NCBI GenBank assembly: GCA_036403235.1 | Contig: DASWRI010000062.1 | Location: forward strand, 1 to 64,000 | From: JBGTFE01 sp036403235 | GTDB taxonomy: Bacteria > Acidobacteriota > Blastocatellia > Pyrinomonadales > Pyrinomonadaceae | Length of the DNA: 64,000 nt | Reading direction: 5' to 3' | In this document: piece after piece, positions 1 through 8,808 of the stretch | Layout: every line of letters starts with the position of its first letter | How positions within the stretch are numbered: position 1 is the stretch's first letter | Made by a program: the position numbers and the translations under genes | The notes under the pieces: generated by a model | What the model was told of the DNA's origin: nothing | The model's database searches: none | Seen by the model: the letters and a program-made list of their open reading frames with translations, nothing else

Positions 1-885
1 ATCGGCAATCAATTCGGTCTGGTAATATTCGACGAATGTCATCATTTGCCGGGCGAAGGTTTTAAATACGCGGCGGAATTTGCTATCGCCCCGTTTCGAC
101 TCGGTTTGACTGCCACGCCGGAACGCTCGGACGCGGGCGAAACGATGCTTGAAGAATTAATCGGAAAATTTGTTTACCGGCTCGAAGCCCAGCAACTGGC
201 GGGTGAATATCTGGCCGATTACGTCGTCGAACGCATCGAAGTCGATTTGAGCGCGGACGAAAAGGACGAATACAACCGGACGCGAGCGATTTTCCGCGAT
301 TTCGCGCGGGCGAAAAATATTTCGTTCGGCTCGATTAACGGTTGGCAGACTTTCATAATGCAGAGCGCGCGAAGCGAGGACGGCAGACGCGCGATGAAGG
401 CTTATCGAAATTCAAAGAAAATCGCGCTCGGAACCGAAGCAAAATTTCGTGTTTTAAAGGATTTGCTCATTCGCCACAAACACGATAGGGTTCTGATTTT
501 CACACACGAAAACGATATGGTTTACCGAATTTCAAAGGATTTTTTGATTCCCGCCATCACCCACGAAACCAATGTTAAAGAGCGAAAATTCTGGCTCGAT
601 TCATTTAATAAAGGCGACGTTCTGGCTCTGGCGACGTCGAAAGTTTTAAATGAAGGCGTCAACATTCCCGAGGCAAGCGTGGCGATAATTCTTTCCGGTT
701 CCGGTTCATCGCGCGAGCATATTCAAAGACTCGGACGAATTTTGCGGAAACACAAAGATAAACAAGCCGTTTTGTATGAAGTCGTGACGCGCGGGACGAC
801 CGAGGAAGCCATCAGCCAGCGGCGAACCGATGTGAGGCAATTTCAGGACGCGAAAACGAGAAATGACGGCAGTTTGCCCGACTGA
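1..885 (+). CDS. XPB/ERCC3-type DEAD/DEAH helicase, C-terminal part (5' end outside window)
   Basis: Superfamily 2 DNA helicase of the XPB/Rad25 type. The frame is open from base 1, so the start lies upstream. The first visible codons encode the Walker B box FDECHH, followed by the motif III-like LTATPERSD. The C-terminal helicase lobe shows VLIFTHEND, then ATSKVLNEGVNIPEA and the motif VI arginine finger QRLGRILR. In archaea and many bacteria XPB works with the nuclease Bax1 in DNA unwinding and repair, and a Bax1 homologue lies immediately beyond, convergently oriented, 26 bases away. The missing part should hold Walker A. The family call is firm. The biological role here is taken from the family. 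Confidence 0.9.
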   Translation: MGNQFGLVIFDECHHLPGEGFKYAAEFAIAPFRLGLTATPERSDAGETMLEELIGKFVYRLEAQQLAGEYLADYVVERIEVDLSADEKDEYNRTRAIFRDFARAKNISFGSINGWQTFIMQSARSEDGRRAMKAYRNSKKIALGTEAKFRVLKDLLIRHKHDRVLIFTHENDMVYRISKDFLIPAITHETNVKERKFWLDSFNKGDVLALATSKVLNEGVNIPEASVAIILSGSGSSREHIQRLGRILRKHKDKQAVLYEVVTRGTTEEAISQRRTDVRQFQDAKTRNDGSLPD

Positions 886-911
886 ATCGGGCGCGCCAAA
901 CGAAAACAAAA

Positions 912-2105
912 TCATATAAGCTTTTCCGCCGTTTCCGCCAGCAGGCGCGGCTCGATTTTAGATTTATAAAATACGACGTTTTCGCTCGTCCAGAGCGGTT
1001 CCTCACGGCTGCCGCGCAGCTCCTGCGAGGCGGCGAGAATAAATCGCCGAAAATTCGCGCCGCGAAATTCTTCCAGACGCTTTTGCAGCGATTTCGGCGT
1101 CCAAAAGCCGAGAACGTCGAGAAAAACCTTTTCGCCTTCGGCCGAGCTTAAAACCAAATCGGGAATAAAAGCGGTTTTGCCCAAATCGACGACTTCTCTA
1201 TTTTCTTCCAAAAGCCATCCGACCTCGGATTTTTCCCAGTTTTTTTTCAGTTTTTGAATATCGGGATTTTCATATTCCGGCTCGTCAAAATAACAGGAAG
1301 CGAGCTCCGTCTGCTCGCCGGAGATTTCGTAAAACAGATTGCCTTCTTTATGCGCGATTTCCGCACGCATTTTCCAGTTTGAGCAATTAAGCAGCGCGGG
1401 CAGAAAAACCGACATTTTAATTCCGTATTTCTGCGAGCGATGAAACAGCGAGGCCGCGCCCGTCAAAGTAATTTCATAACCGCTCGCGGGATTTCCCAAA
1501 ACCGAATAAATCAAGCCGAAATGTTTTATCCAGCCGAAAATCGCGCGATAATTTACCGAATCGGACGGCGCGACGCGAATTTTCATCTCGACGCACTTGT
1601 AAAGTAATGCCTGCGCCTGCGCCAGATTATATCGGTCAAGCAAATCTTCGGGCGCAATTTCGGCAAAGGAAATCAGTTTTTGATTGCCGTGTAAATCGGC
1701 GTAAAGATTTGAATAAATCGCGGCCGTATCAGTCTCAAATTCTTCGGCGACACGCTGCAAAATCTCTTCCTTTTGTTCCGAATCCGGCTGAACCGGCTGA
1801 TATTTCCGCGCCGCCAGAAAGATTTTTCGGCGAATCTCTTCCGGTTCGGCCACGCTCGCCGTTTCAAATTCGCAACGGTCGGCGAGCAGTTTAATAAATC
1901 CGCGCAAAATTCGATAGTCCGTCCCCGTCCCGACATATTCTTCCAGCTCGGCGTCCAGCTCGCTTCGCGTTTTGCCCGCGAAATTCTCGAAAATTTCGAT
2001 TAGATTTACAGCGTCGCGCCGGAAACCGGCGTCGCCAACGCGAATAAGACGCGGGAAAATTTTATCGCCGCGCCGAAAGCTGATTGCTAAATCCGATGTC
2101 AACAT
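912..2105 (-). CDS. Bax1-like nuclease (DUF790)
   Basis: Protein of 397 residues beginning MLTSDLAISFRRGDKI, the usual opening of DUF790 proteins. This family is called Bax1 in archaea, where it binds XPB and cuts DNA beside the bubble the helicase opens. Near the C-terminus, FIPDLVLSS followed by VFLDVLGFW looks like the PD-(D/E)xK-type core (PD, then D-x-x-GFW); the second acidic residue is Asp. It faces the XPB-type helicase gene tail to tail, the common gene pairing for the two. No signal peptide or membrane segment is seen. The family call is strong and the enzymatic activity is inferred. Confidence 0.85.
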   Translation of the reverse strand: MLTSDLAISFRRGDKIFPRLIRVGDAGFRRDAVNLIEIFENFAGKTRSELDAELEEYVGTGTDYRILRGFIKLLADRCEFETASVAEPEEIRRKIFLAARKYQPVQPDSEQKEEILQRVAEEFETDTAAIYSNLYADLHGNQKLISFAEIAPEDLLDRYNLAQAQALLYKCVEMKIRVAPSDSVNYRAIFGWIKHFGLIYSVLGNPASGYEITLTGAASLFHRSQKYGIKMSVFLPALLNCSNWKMRAEIAHKEGNLFYEISGEQTELASCYFDEPEYENPDIQKLKKNWEKSEVGWLLEENREVVDLGKTAFIPDLVLSSAEGEKVFLDVLGFWTPKSLQKRLEEFRGANFRRFILAASQELRGSREEPLWTSENVVFYKSKIEPRLLAETAEKLI

Positions 2106-2174
2106 TATTTTTCAGTAATATTAGTGCGGAAGCTTCAATCCGGAATATTTTATAATTTTCGGCAAAACGTCGGC

Positions 2175-3152
2175 TCACGCAAATCTATATTTGCCCAAAC
2201 CCAGACTCGAAGCGCTCCCGATGTTCAAAAACTCGCAAGCGGCGAGGAAAGGCAGAAAACCCGAAAAATCATCGTGCCGAAAATCGATTTCGCCCAGCAG
2301 TCCGTCGAGGTCGAATGTTTTGTTCTGCCGATTTGAGCGGCGGGAAAGCTCGTGTCTCCAGAGTTTATCGGAAATTGTCACAACCGTTTCCGCGTTTTTC
2401 ATTAAAGTTTGATAATCATAATCCAGAGAGGCGGCGTAGTTTTCCGACAAAAATTTCAGCCGCAGAGAACATTGTTTGAAGATTTCGGCAAAGCTGATTT
2501 TTCCCAAAAGCTGGCGGCCGCGTCGAATTCGCAAAGGCGTTTGAAATTGAATTTTCAGATTTTCGGTCAGCTCGATTTTTTCGAGTCTGCGCTGAATTAA
2601 CTCGGCCAGATTCGTTTCCTGAAAAGCTGATATTTTTGGCGAATTCGACGTATAAATCAGATTTTTACCGTCTTCCGCGTTAAAATGAAAAACCTCCGAA
2701 ATCGCGAATGACTGGCGCGCCGCGCCGAGCCCGCGGCGCGCCATCAATTCAAAAGCATAAATGAAATACGGGAGTTTTTTTGCCGACTCGCCAATCAAAA
2801 TCAAGCCGAAAGGAATTTTCCCGCCGGCGTTGATACGAAGCTTTAGCGTCTGATTTTCGGAAATTTCGCGTGTCAAAGGCGGAATCGGCGGCTGAAAAAC
2901 AAACGGGCGCGGAATGTCTTTGATTTTACTGGTCGAGGTCGGTTCGAAAACGGTCGGATAAAGACAAACTTCGGAGAGAAAACAGTTTTCACAATCCCGA
3001 TGCTGCACCGAACACGAAATCGCCTTCAAAGCGTGTCCGAAAGCGCCGCGCAGCGTCGAGCCAATCAAAGCTGGCAAAACCGCTTCGCTTTGCGACTGCA
3101 TAACAATCTCAAAACGCGCGATTTGAAATTCGGAAAGTTGATGAAGAAGCAT
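2175..3152 (-). CDS. cas6: Cas6 pre-crRNA endoribonuclease
   Basis: RAMP-fold Cas6 of 325 residues, which would cut the repeat RNA to leave an 8-base 5' handle (ATTGAAAC in these arrays). The N-terminal part reads LPALIGSTLRGAFGHALK, the RAMP-type glycine and arginine signature of the Cas6 C-terminal-domain family, followed by a cysteine cluster (CENCFLSEVCLYP). The protein ends in SASSLGLGKYRFA, the glycine-rich loop expected at a Cas6 C-terminus. It is the last gene of the island. Array 1 is transcribed straight towards it and I see no terminator between them, so array read-through could express it. Confidence 0.88.
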   Translation of the reverse strand: MLLHQLSEFQIARFEIVMQSQSEAVLPALIGSTLRGAFGHALKAISCSVQHRDCENCFLSEVCLYPTVFEPTSTSKIKDIPRPFVFQPPIPPLTREISENQTLKLRINAGGKIPFGLILIGESAKKLPYFIYAFELMARRGLGAARQSFAISEVFHFNAEDGKNLIYTSNSPKISAFQETNLAELIQRRLEKIELTENLKIQFQTPLRIRRGRQLLGKISFAEIFKQCSLRLKFLSENYAASLDYDYQTLMKNAETVVTISDKLWRHELSRRSNRQNKTFDLDGLLGEIDFRHDDFSGFLPFLAACEFLNIGSASSLGLGKYRFA

Positions 3153-3210
3153 TTTCTAAAAACAATGATTCCTTTATACATCAATTTTCGAATTTACGCC
3201 CGCCAAAATC

Positions 3211-4451
3211 CAGCCAATCCGCTTTTATCGCGAAGCCTCCTCCAATGGTGAACAGGCAAGTATCTCCGAAGGCAGTATTAGTTTCAATCCGCTTTTAACG
3301 CAATGCCTTCTCCAATCTAAATCGCTGACTTAATCGCCGCGATAGATTAGTTTCAATCCGCTTTAAACGCGAAACCTTCTCCAATATTGGAAAGGAAGAG
3401 TACGAAGAACGGGCGAATCAGTTTCAATCCGCTTTAAACGCGAAACCTTCTCCAATGAAAGGTCAAAGGGTTTGTGAAAGTATGTAGCGACGGTTTCAAT
3501 CCGCTTTAAACGCGAAACCTTCTCCAATGAAGTTGTCATAACTCTGAAGCACTGTATGAATCCGTTTCAATCCGCTTTAAACGCGAAACCTTCTCCAATG
3601 AACGTACCCGGGATTGTCAGCACGATATTGCAATTCGCGTTTCAATCCGCTTTAAACGCGAAACCTTCTCCAATTTCTCCGAATTACAATTCGCAAAGTG
3701 TCAGTAAATGTTTCAATCCGCTTTAAACGCGAAACCTTCTCCAATTATATCAAGAGGGAATTGAACAATTTAGCTGAGAGTTTCAATCCGCTTTAAACGC
3801 GAAACCTTCTCCAATATCAGTGGATGGCAAAATCCTTTGCGTGGATAAAAGTTTCAATCCGCTTTAAACGCGAAACCTTCTCCAATGAAGACCCGGCTCT
3901 GCGAGGTCAAAACCAAATAGTTTCAATCCGCTTTAAACGCGAAACCTTCTCCAATTAAAAAAAAGCTGGCTTTAGTTTTGCAAAACTAAAGTTTCAATCC
4001 GCTTTAAACGCGAAACCTTCTCCAATCGGGTGAATTACGACTTCTATTTACAGCAAGCAAAGTTTCAATCCGCTTTAAACGCGAAACCTTCTCCAATTTT
4101 TAAATTAAGAGCTATAGGCTAATAAATAAGAGTTTCAATCCGCTTTAAACGCGAAACCTTCTCCAATACCGCGACTATTCAGGTGGAGGAAGTTCAACCA
4201 AAGTTTCAATCCGCTTTAAACGCGAAACCTTCTCCAATACGTATATTTTTCAGATATGGAAACCGGACTTTGTGTTTCAATCCGCTTTAAACGCGAAACC
4301 TTCTCCAATGTTGAAAATTGACGCTCTTGCTGGTCAGTCTATCAGTTTCAATCCGCTTTAAACGCGAAACCTTCTCCAATTTAGTCCTTTACTTATAGCA
4401 GAGACTTTTCTAAAAGTTTCAATCCGCTTTAAACGCGAAACCTTCTCCAAT
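3211..4451 (-). CRISPR. CRISPR array 1: 18 repeats of 36 bp, 17 spacers
   Basis: The plus-strand repeat begins GTTTCAATCCGCTTTAAACG and ends GAAACCTTCTCCAAT, 36 bases, and recurs with 33-39 base spacers (mostly 35). Full repeats start at 3281, 3350, 3421, 3493, 3564, 3639, 3710, 3780, 3851, 3920, 3991, 4062, 4132, 4203, 4274, 4345 and 4416. A decayed copy lies at 3211-3246, and the copy at 3281 is also variant. Decay at the left end and a conserved leader at the right end show that transcription runs leftwards on the minus strand. The transcribed repeat then ends ATTGAAAC, the usual 5' handle of type I/III crRNAs. I found no spacer that clearly matches this window. Confidence 0.98.
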
Positions 4452-4782
4452 AGCTGCCCTTTTAACTGTTGAGAACACACAATTTAAACCCTGCGTTTTC
4501 CCAACCTCAAAAATACTAACCGGCAGACAACTATTTTTTAGCATAAAAACACTGCTAAGTCCAATAAAATGAACGACTACGAACCCCGGACGATTTTTTG
4601 GGTTTTTGATAGTGCTTAACTTCAATATATTCCATAGTTTAAGGAAATTCCGTGTCATTTTGACCTGAAATCGCCGGAGGTTCGTGGAAATTTCATTGTA
4701 ACTTGTTGCCGGTATATTACTTACATCATCAAAATATAAAAATACGCTAATAATGCCGGTTCGGATTTTTCTCATTTCTTTT
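4452..4782 (-). promoter_or_regulatory. Leader of CRISPR array 1
   Basis: No believable gene lies between the last repeat and card1. The first roughly 145 bases after the repeat are closely similar to the sequence next to array 2: both carry TTTAACTGTTG, AAACCCTGCGTTTTCCCAAC and AAGTCCAATAAAAT in the same order. This is the hallmark of a CRISPR leader. On the minus strand both leaders hold a conserved TTGGAC followed by TATGCTA, a possible promoter, though the spacing is not ideal. A short open frame over this stretch runs into the array and is not a gene. Confidence 0.85.
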
Positions 4783-5715
4783 CTATTTTGTCGGCGGAAA
4801 TCCTAATTCATCTGCCTTTTCCACCAGTTGAAAAGCCTCGTCGCCTTTTATCAATTTGATGTTAAATTCCTTGATTCGTTCGTAATTTGTCCGGTTGATT
4901 TTCGCCTTGCCGTTGAAAATCCAGTATATTTTGCTGAAATACCCGCCGAAGCTTTTCTGCGCCTGCGAAAGCTTGTATAAATCGCTCAGAATGTCGTTTT
5001 CGACTCTTTCCAATTCCTCTTCGGTGGCGCTTCCCGATAAAACCGAATAACGATTTATATTCAGCCTTTTGCATTCAAAAACCGACATTTTGTAATCTTT
5101 TATGCAAATTATATCGTATTCGGTAATCTGCAATTTATCGTCGTCGGGGCGAAGCCAGTTGACACTCGCCCACACGTCCCAATCGAGTTTTTTCAGTTGA
5201 TTGAAAACTGTCCGTTCCTGCGGCGTGCGCGGCTCTTCAACCCTGATTTTATGCCCGTGCAGAGCGAAATACGTTTCGACGTCAATCGAATTTTGAAACG
5301 GAATTTCGGTGAAGCTCCAGTCTTTGGCGATTTTGAGAATGCAGTTTTTGCGCGTGTCAACGTAGTAAACCGCCAGATTTTTATCGCGGAAATATTCGTC
5401 CGCCGGCGATGACATCAGTTTCGTTCCGCCCGTTGCGTTTAAAGACCATTCATCATTCGGATTCGCCTCGACCACTTCCCTGCATTTCCGGTAAATCTCC
5501 GCCGAATCAAAAGCGTCGGAAATCGGCACTTCTTCAATTTCAATCTGCGGAAACTTTTTCTGCACAACCCTTTTCAAATCATCCAAACGCTTCCGCATCC
5601 GCGCCTCCGACGGCGTAAAAATCGCGTGCAGCACATCCGGCTCGGTCGCCGCTTCATTCAACGGAATAAAATTCGGCAAAATCATATCGCTGATAAAACA
5701 CGCCATTCTTTTCAT
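4783..5715 (-). CDS. Card1/Can2-type CARF nuclease (DUF1887 family)
   Basis: Predicted cyclic-oligoadenylate-activated nuclease of about 310 residues. The N-terminal CARF domain (about 1-140) has the ligand loop NATGGTKLM near residue 93. The C-terminal half carries a PD-(D/E)xK core: EYDIICIK with Asp at about 201, then FECKR (Glu 214, Lys 216). Characterised Card1/Can2 proteins cut nucleic acids when cA4 made by Cas10 binds the CARF dimer. I chose the ATG at 5715, which begins MKRMACFISDM and lies just past the stop of the upstream gene; a GTG eight codons earlier is possible. It is the last protein-coding gene of the effector operon, next to leader 1. The intact nuclease residues suggest an active effector. 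Confidence 0.87.
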   Translation of the reverse strand: MKRMACFISDMILPNFIPLNEAATEPDVLHAIFTPSEARMRKRLDDLKRVVQKKFPQIEIEEVPISDAFDSAEIYRKCREVVEANPNDEWSLNATGGTKLMSSPADEYFRDKNLAVYYVDTRKNCILKIAKDWSFTEIPFQNSIDVETYFALHGHKIRVEEPRTPQERTVFNQLKKLDWDVWASVNWLRPDDDKLQITEYDIICIKDYKMSVFECKRLNINRYSVLSGSATEEELERVENDILSDLYKLSQAQKSFGGYFSKIYWIFNGKAKINRTNYERIKEFNIKLIKGDEAFQLVEKADELGFPPTK

Positions 5716-5719
5716 AGCC

Positions 5720-8326
5720 TTAGTCTTCTCTTCTTTCACCTGACTTATGCGGCATTATTGGTAAGCCGTCATCATCAGTAATATCTTTTAAGGCATATCT
5801 TGATGAAATCATTTCTTCTCCAAACGGTTGAACTTTATCTTTGGAATTTTCGACAAACCATTCATAACTTAAACCGTCTTGGTGAGGCGGCAACGGAATA
5901 TTTTTTGGATTTATGTATTCAACTCTGTCTGTATGCCAACCGTTTCCGTGTTCATTTCGCCGCTTTATTTCTTCATAATGTCTTGCTCGCGGATAATGAA
6001 TCGGCAAACTTGTGGAGAAACCTTTGCAAGCGGTTTTGAATGCTTCGAGAATTTCTTGATTAGCCGATTTCTCGAATTCTGCTTTACAATTTTCGGGCGT
6101 TTTCGATTGAGTTAGACTTGCGTCAAGCGAATTGTAAAATTCTTTCAAATGTTCGCCGCTTGTGATTTCACTTTTTTTCAAATTCAACTGCACACTTCCA
6201 AAACCCAAAGGCTTTCCGCCGCCAAAACGATGAAAATGTCTTTTGGGCAACTGTAAAAGCCAAACTAAAGCACCGAGTTCGGCTTCAGAAAGATTTGCAA
6301 AATGAATATCAAACTCAAATTCAGTCCCGGGTTTTATCCAACCTTTAATTGAACGATTTTGGCTGTCGCGCTGTTGTTCGATTTGTCTCGAATTTTCATT
6401 CAAACCTTTTGGTCGCAGATATTCGCGGAATTTATTGCCGCTTGTTCCAACCGGATTTTGTGTGTAATCTTCAGAATTGTTTTGAAAGTTGGGGAGTGTT
6501 TTTTCAAACCAATAATCTTCCGGCAACCCTGTGTGATGCGGATAAACCTTGCGACCACGCAAACCTTTATCGTTCTTATAACCTGCTTTTTCATTGGTTA
6601 AATCAGAACTTCTTTCCTGTGCATTTCCTTTATTATCCTTGGCAACATAAAAACGTCCCTGCTGTGGTTTTGGCTGTCCGAGAATATTCAAAGGCAAATC
6701 GTCAAACTCTTGCATCGTATCGGTTTTATCAGTTTTGATTACGCCAATGCGAATTTGTCCGCGATAATTACCGTTTTTCTTTACGCCGTCCCCAACCCAA
6801 CCGAATACTCTGTCGGCAGGCGAAAGTTGTGCAATATTTTTAGCAGGTTTCAACGTCGGATGAAGCAACGACTCGGGCGAAACTTCGTGCAAACGGCGCG
6901 AAATCATTACAGGATAAAGTTCTAAGATTTCAAATTTGCCGCCATTTTCTTGCACTTTTGCATAGCAAAGAGTTCCGGTTTCAAGTTTTGTTTCATTATT
7001 TCCGCCTTTAATCTGACGCGACCATTCCGGAACATCTTTAGGCAGTTTTTCTAATCCGCCTTTACCGTCGGAGTGTTCTTCTTGATAGTCTTCAATTAAC
7101 CGCTTCCATTCTTTTTTAAGTTTTTCAAAGTCATTTACCACAGCCTTTATCGGATTTTGACTTTGCGGAACGAAGAAAATACGCTCATCGTGTTTATTTT
7201 TGATATTCTCACCTGTTCTACAGTAATAACCTTCAACCCATTTTCCGGGTTTGTTTAAGCTTGAAGCGTCCCGCCAAAATTTATTAGTTCCGGGTATTTG
7301 GCTTACTCTATTTTCACTTGGTGTATGGGGTGGCGGGGTTGCTGAATGTGGTTGGATTTCAACAACATTCCAAAAAGTAAATTTCCTTCGCTTTTCCCAA
7401 AGATTAATATAAGCCCAAACTTTTTGCTTGTGACTGACATTTAATTTAGCATTTGAATAATTTCCGTGCCATTTATATTTTCTCACCCAAGCCGCATACA
7501 TCGGTTGTCCGTTTTGAGGTTTTCCACTAATTGTCGGTTGACCTGAAGTTCCTGTATATAGAAAAACTTTCTCGTCATCAATTCTGGCAGGAACAACAAA
7601 TAAGCCCTCACCAACTTCTGCGCGAAACGCCAATCTTTCCGTTTGTTTCTTGCCAAAAACGCTCATTCTCGAATTCGTAACGGCTTCGTAGGCAGAACGC
7701 AACATTCCTTTGACGGCGGTTGGATTGATGAAAGGTTTGCTATTTTCAATCCGAACAGGAAAAGATTTATGTTCTTTGATGTTTCTATCTTTATCATTTG
7801 TGTAAATCATTCTTGCGGTATCAAGCACAATAAGCGGCGTTTCAACTTTCATTTTCACGGTCAGTTTTCCGCTAAACTTATCCGAAAAATAACGGTCGTG
7901 TCCGCTTGGTTCACGGTCGCCCAATTCGTCTATTTTTCCGTCAATGTGATTTCGTGGAATTGCGGGAACAAAATTATACGGATTATGAAATGCGCTTTTT
8001 AAGGATTGGACAAAATTATTTCTTGGCGGATTCTGAACATTTCTTTGATTTTGGTCGCCTTGTCTTTGATTTTGCAGATTAGAGTTTCTTTGGATTTGCG
8101 ATTGGGGCGTAAAGGATTCACCGTCCATATAAACTTTGTTTGGACGACCATCCGAACCCGTATCTACTTTGACCGATATTTTTTCTTCCTTGCTTTCCTT
8201 GATTTGAGGCGAAAGAATATCAGGCGACGGCACAAGATTTATTTTCCCGCCTTTCGCCGTCGTAAAGTCTAAGAATCTTTGCCCTTTTTTGTTAAATGAA
8301 ATCGTTCCTTCCAAATTCTCAGCCAT
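5720..8326 (-). CDS. Cas7-insertion RAMP subunit (TIGR03986-like), type III-Dv
   Basis: Large RAMP protein of 868 residues. Residues 1-75 form a basic beta-rich N-terminal region, followed by a Gln/Asn-rich linker (about 75-105) and the family motif PYNFVPAIPR. The Cas7 core begins GKLTVKMKVETPL with an Asp in VLDTAR and the RAMP loop INPTAVKGMLRSAYE. A long insertion fills the middle, and the RAMP fold resumes with RFGGGKPLGFGSV, a typical glycine-rich RAMP loop. This fits the Cas7-with-insertion subunit of III-Dv complexes. Its ATG shares one base with the stop of csx19, so translation is probably coupled. Family call strong, exact subunit position inferred. Confidence 0.83.
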   Translation of the reverse strand: MAENLEGTISFNKKGQRFLDFTTAKGGKINLVPSPDILSPQIKESKEEKISVKVDTGSDGRPNKVYMDGESFTPQSQIQRNSNLQNQRQGDQNQRNVQNPPRNNFVQSLKSAFHNPYNFVPAIPRNHIDGKIDELGDREPSGHDRYFSDKFSGKLTVKMKVETPLIVLDTARMIYTNDKDRNIKEHKSFPVRIENSKPFINPTAVKGMLRSAYEAVTNSRMSVFGKKQTERLAFRAEVGEGLFVVPARIDDEKVFLYTGTSGQPTISGKPQNGQPMYAAWVRKYKWHGNYSNAKLNVSHKQKVWAYINLWEKRRKFTFWNVVEIQPHSATPPPHTPSENRVSQIPGTNKFWRDASSLNKPGKWVEGYYCRTGENIKNKHDERIFFVPQSQNPIKAVVNDFEKLKKEWKRLIEDYQEEHSDGKGGLEKLPKDVPEWSRQIKGGNNETKLETGTLCYAKVQENGGKFEILELYPVMISRRLHEVSPESLLHPTLKPAKNIAQLSPADRVFGWVGDGVKKNGNYRGQIRIGVIKTDKTDTMQEFDDLPLNILGQPKPQQGRFYVAKDNKGNAQERSSDLTNEKAGYKNDKGLRGRKVYPHHTGLPEDYWFEKTLPNFQNNSEDYTQNPVGTSGNKFREYLRPKGLNENSRQIEQQRDSQNRSIKGWIKPGTEFEFDIHFANLSEAELGALVWLLQLPKRHFHRFGGGKPLGFGSVQLNLKKSEITSGEHLKEFYNSLDASLTQSKTPENCKAEFEKSANQEILEAFKTACKGFSTSLPIHYPRARHYEEIKRRNEHGNGWHTDRVEYINPKNIPLPPHQDGLSYEWFVENSKDKVQPFGEEMISSRYALKDITDDDGLPIMPHKSGERRED

Positions 8327-8808
8327 TATTTCACCTCCGAAATTCCCGTCAATCTTTCTTCAAAAACCGCGACGTTTCCGTCGGCAAATTCTTTGAGATA
8401 TTCTTTTGCTTCAAAACAAGCTCGTGAAGTCGTTTTGATTGGAACATAGAATTTACCGATTCGCGCTTCGGCGAGTTCCGTCCATTCACCGTTTACGTTC
8501 GAGTCGTTTGACGGCGAAATTTCGCCCCAAAGCAGATATTTCTGGTCAATCGTGCCGACAAAACCGTCAACTTCTCTCAAACAGTCATCAGTTAAAGTTT
8601 CCGTTTCGCCGCTTGAAAGCCAACGAAGCTCTTTTTCGGCATTGAAAATTCTTGCCTCATAAACATCCGAAACATTTATTTTGCCCGATTCATCAACAAA
8701 ATCCGTGCCGTCGAAAAGTGCCAGGTAACATTTTTTCGGCGCATACAAAATCGCGTAAGAATTCGCTTTGAAACCGTTTACGACAGCGAAGAGTTTTATT
8801 TCAGACAT
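8326..8808 (-). CDS. csx19: Csx19 subunit of the type III-D complex
   Basis: Small protein of 160 residues matching the Csx19 (TIGR03984) pattern: a central QKYLLWGEI and a C-terminal LAEARIGKFYVPI. Csx19 is a marker of type III-D systems and, in III-Dv, is part of the effector complex. I start it at the ATG at 8808 because an AAAGGAGC ribosome site sits about ten bases upstream; the GTG at 8817 is too close to that site. It overlaps the end of cas7-2x by 13 bases and touches the next gene, so it lies within a tightly packed operon. No catalytic motif is visible. Confidence 0.82.
   Translation of the reverse strand: MSEIKLFAVVNGFKANSYAILYAPKKCYLALFDGTDFVDESGKINVSDVYEARIFNAEKELRWLSSGETETLTDDCLREVDGFVGTIDQKYLLWGEISPSNDSNVNGEWTELAEARIGKFYVPIKTTSRACFEAKEYLKEFADGNVAVFEERLTGISEVK

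Noticed and set aside
3956..3990. Spacer 3956-3990 as a leader-derived sequence because both contain AGCTGGCTTT
   Set aside because: The similarity is limited to ten bases and the rest differs.
3211..4451. Self-targeting spacers against genes of this window
   Set aside because: Reading the spacers against the window by eye gave no convincing match; a full search is needed to be sure.
4419..4775. Minus-strand 118-codon frame next to array 1
   Set aside because: It covers the leader and runs into a repeat; the leader similarity to array 2 does not preserve a reading frame.
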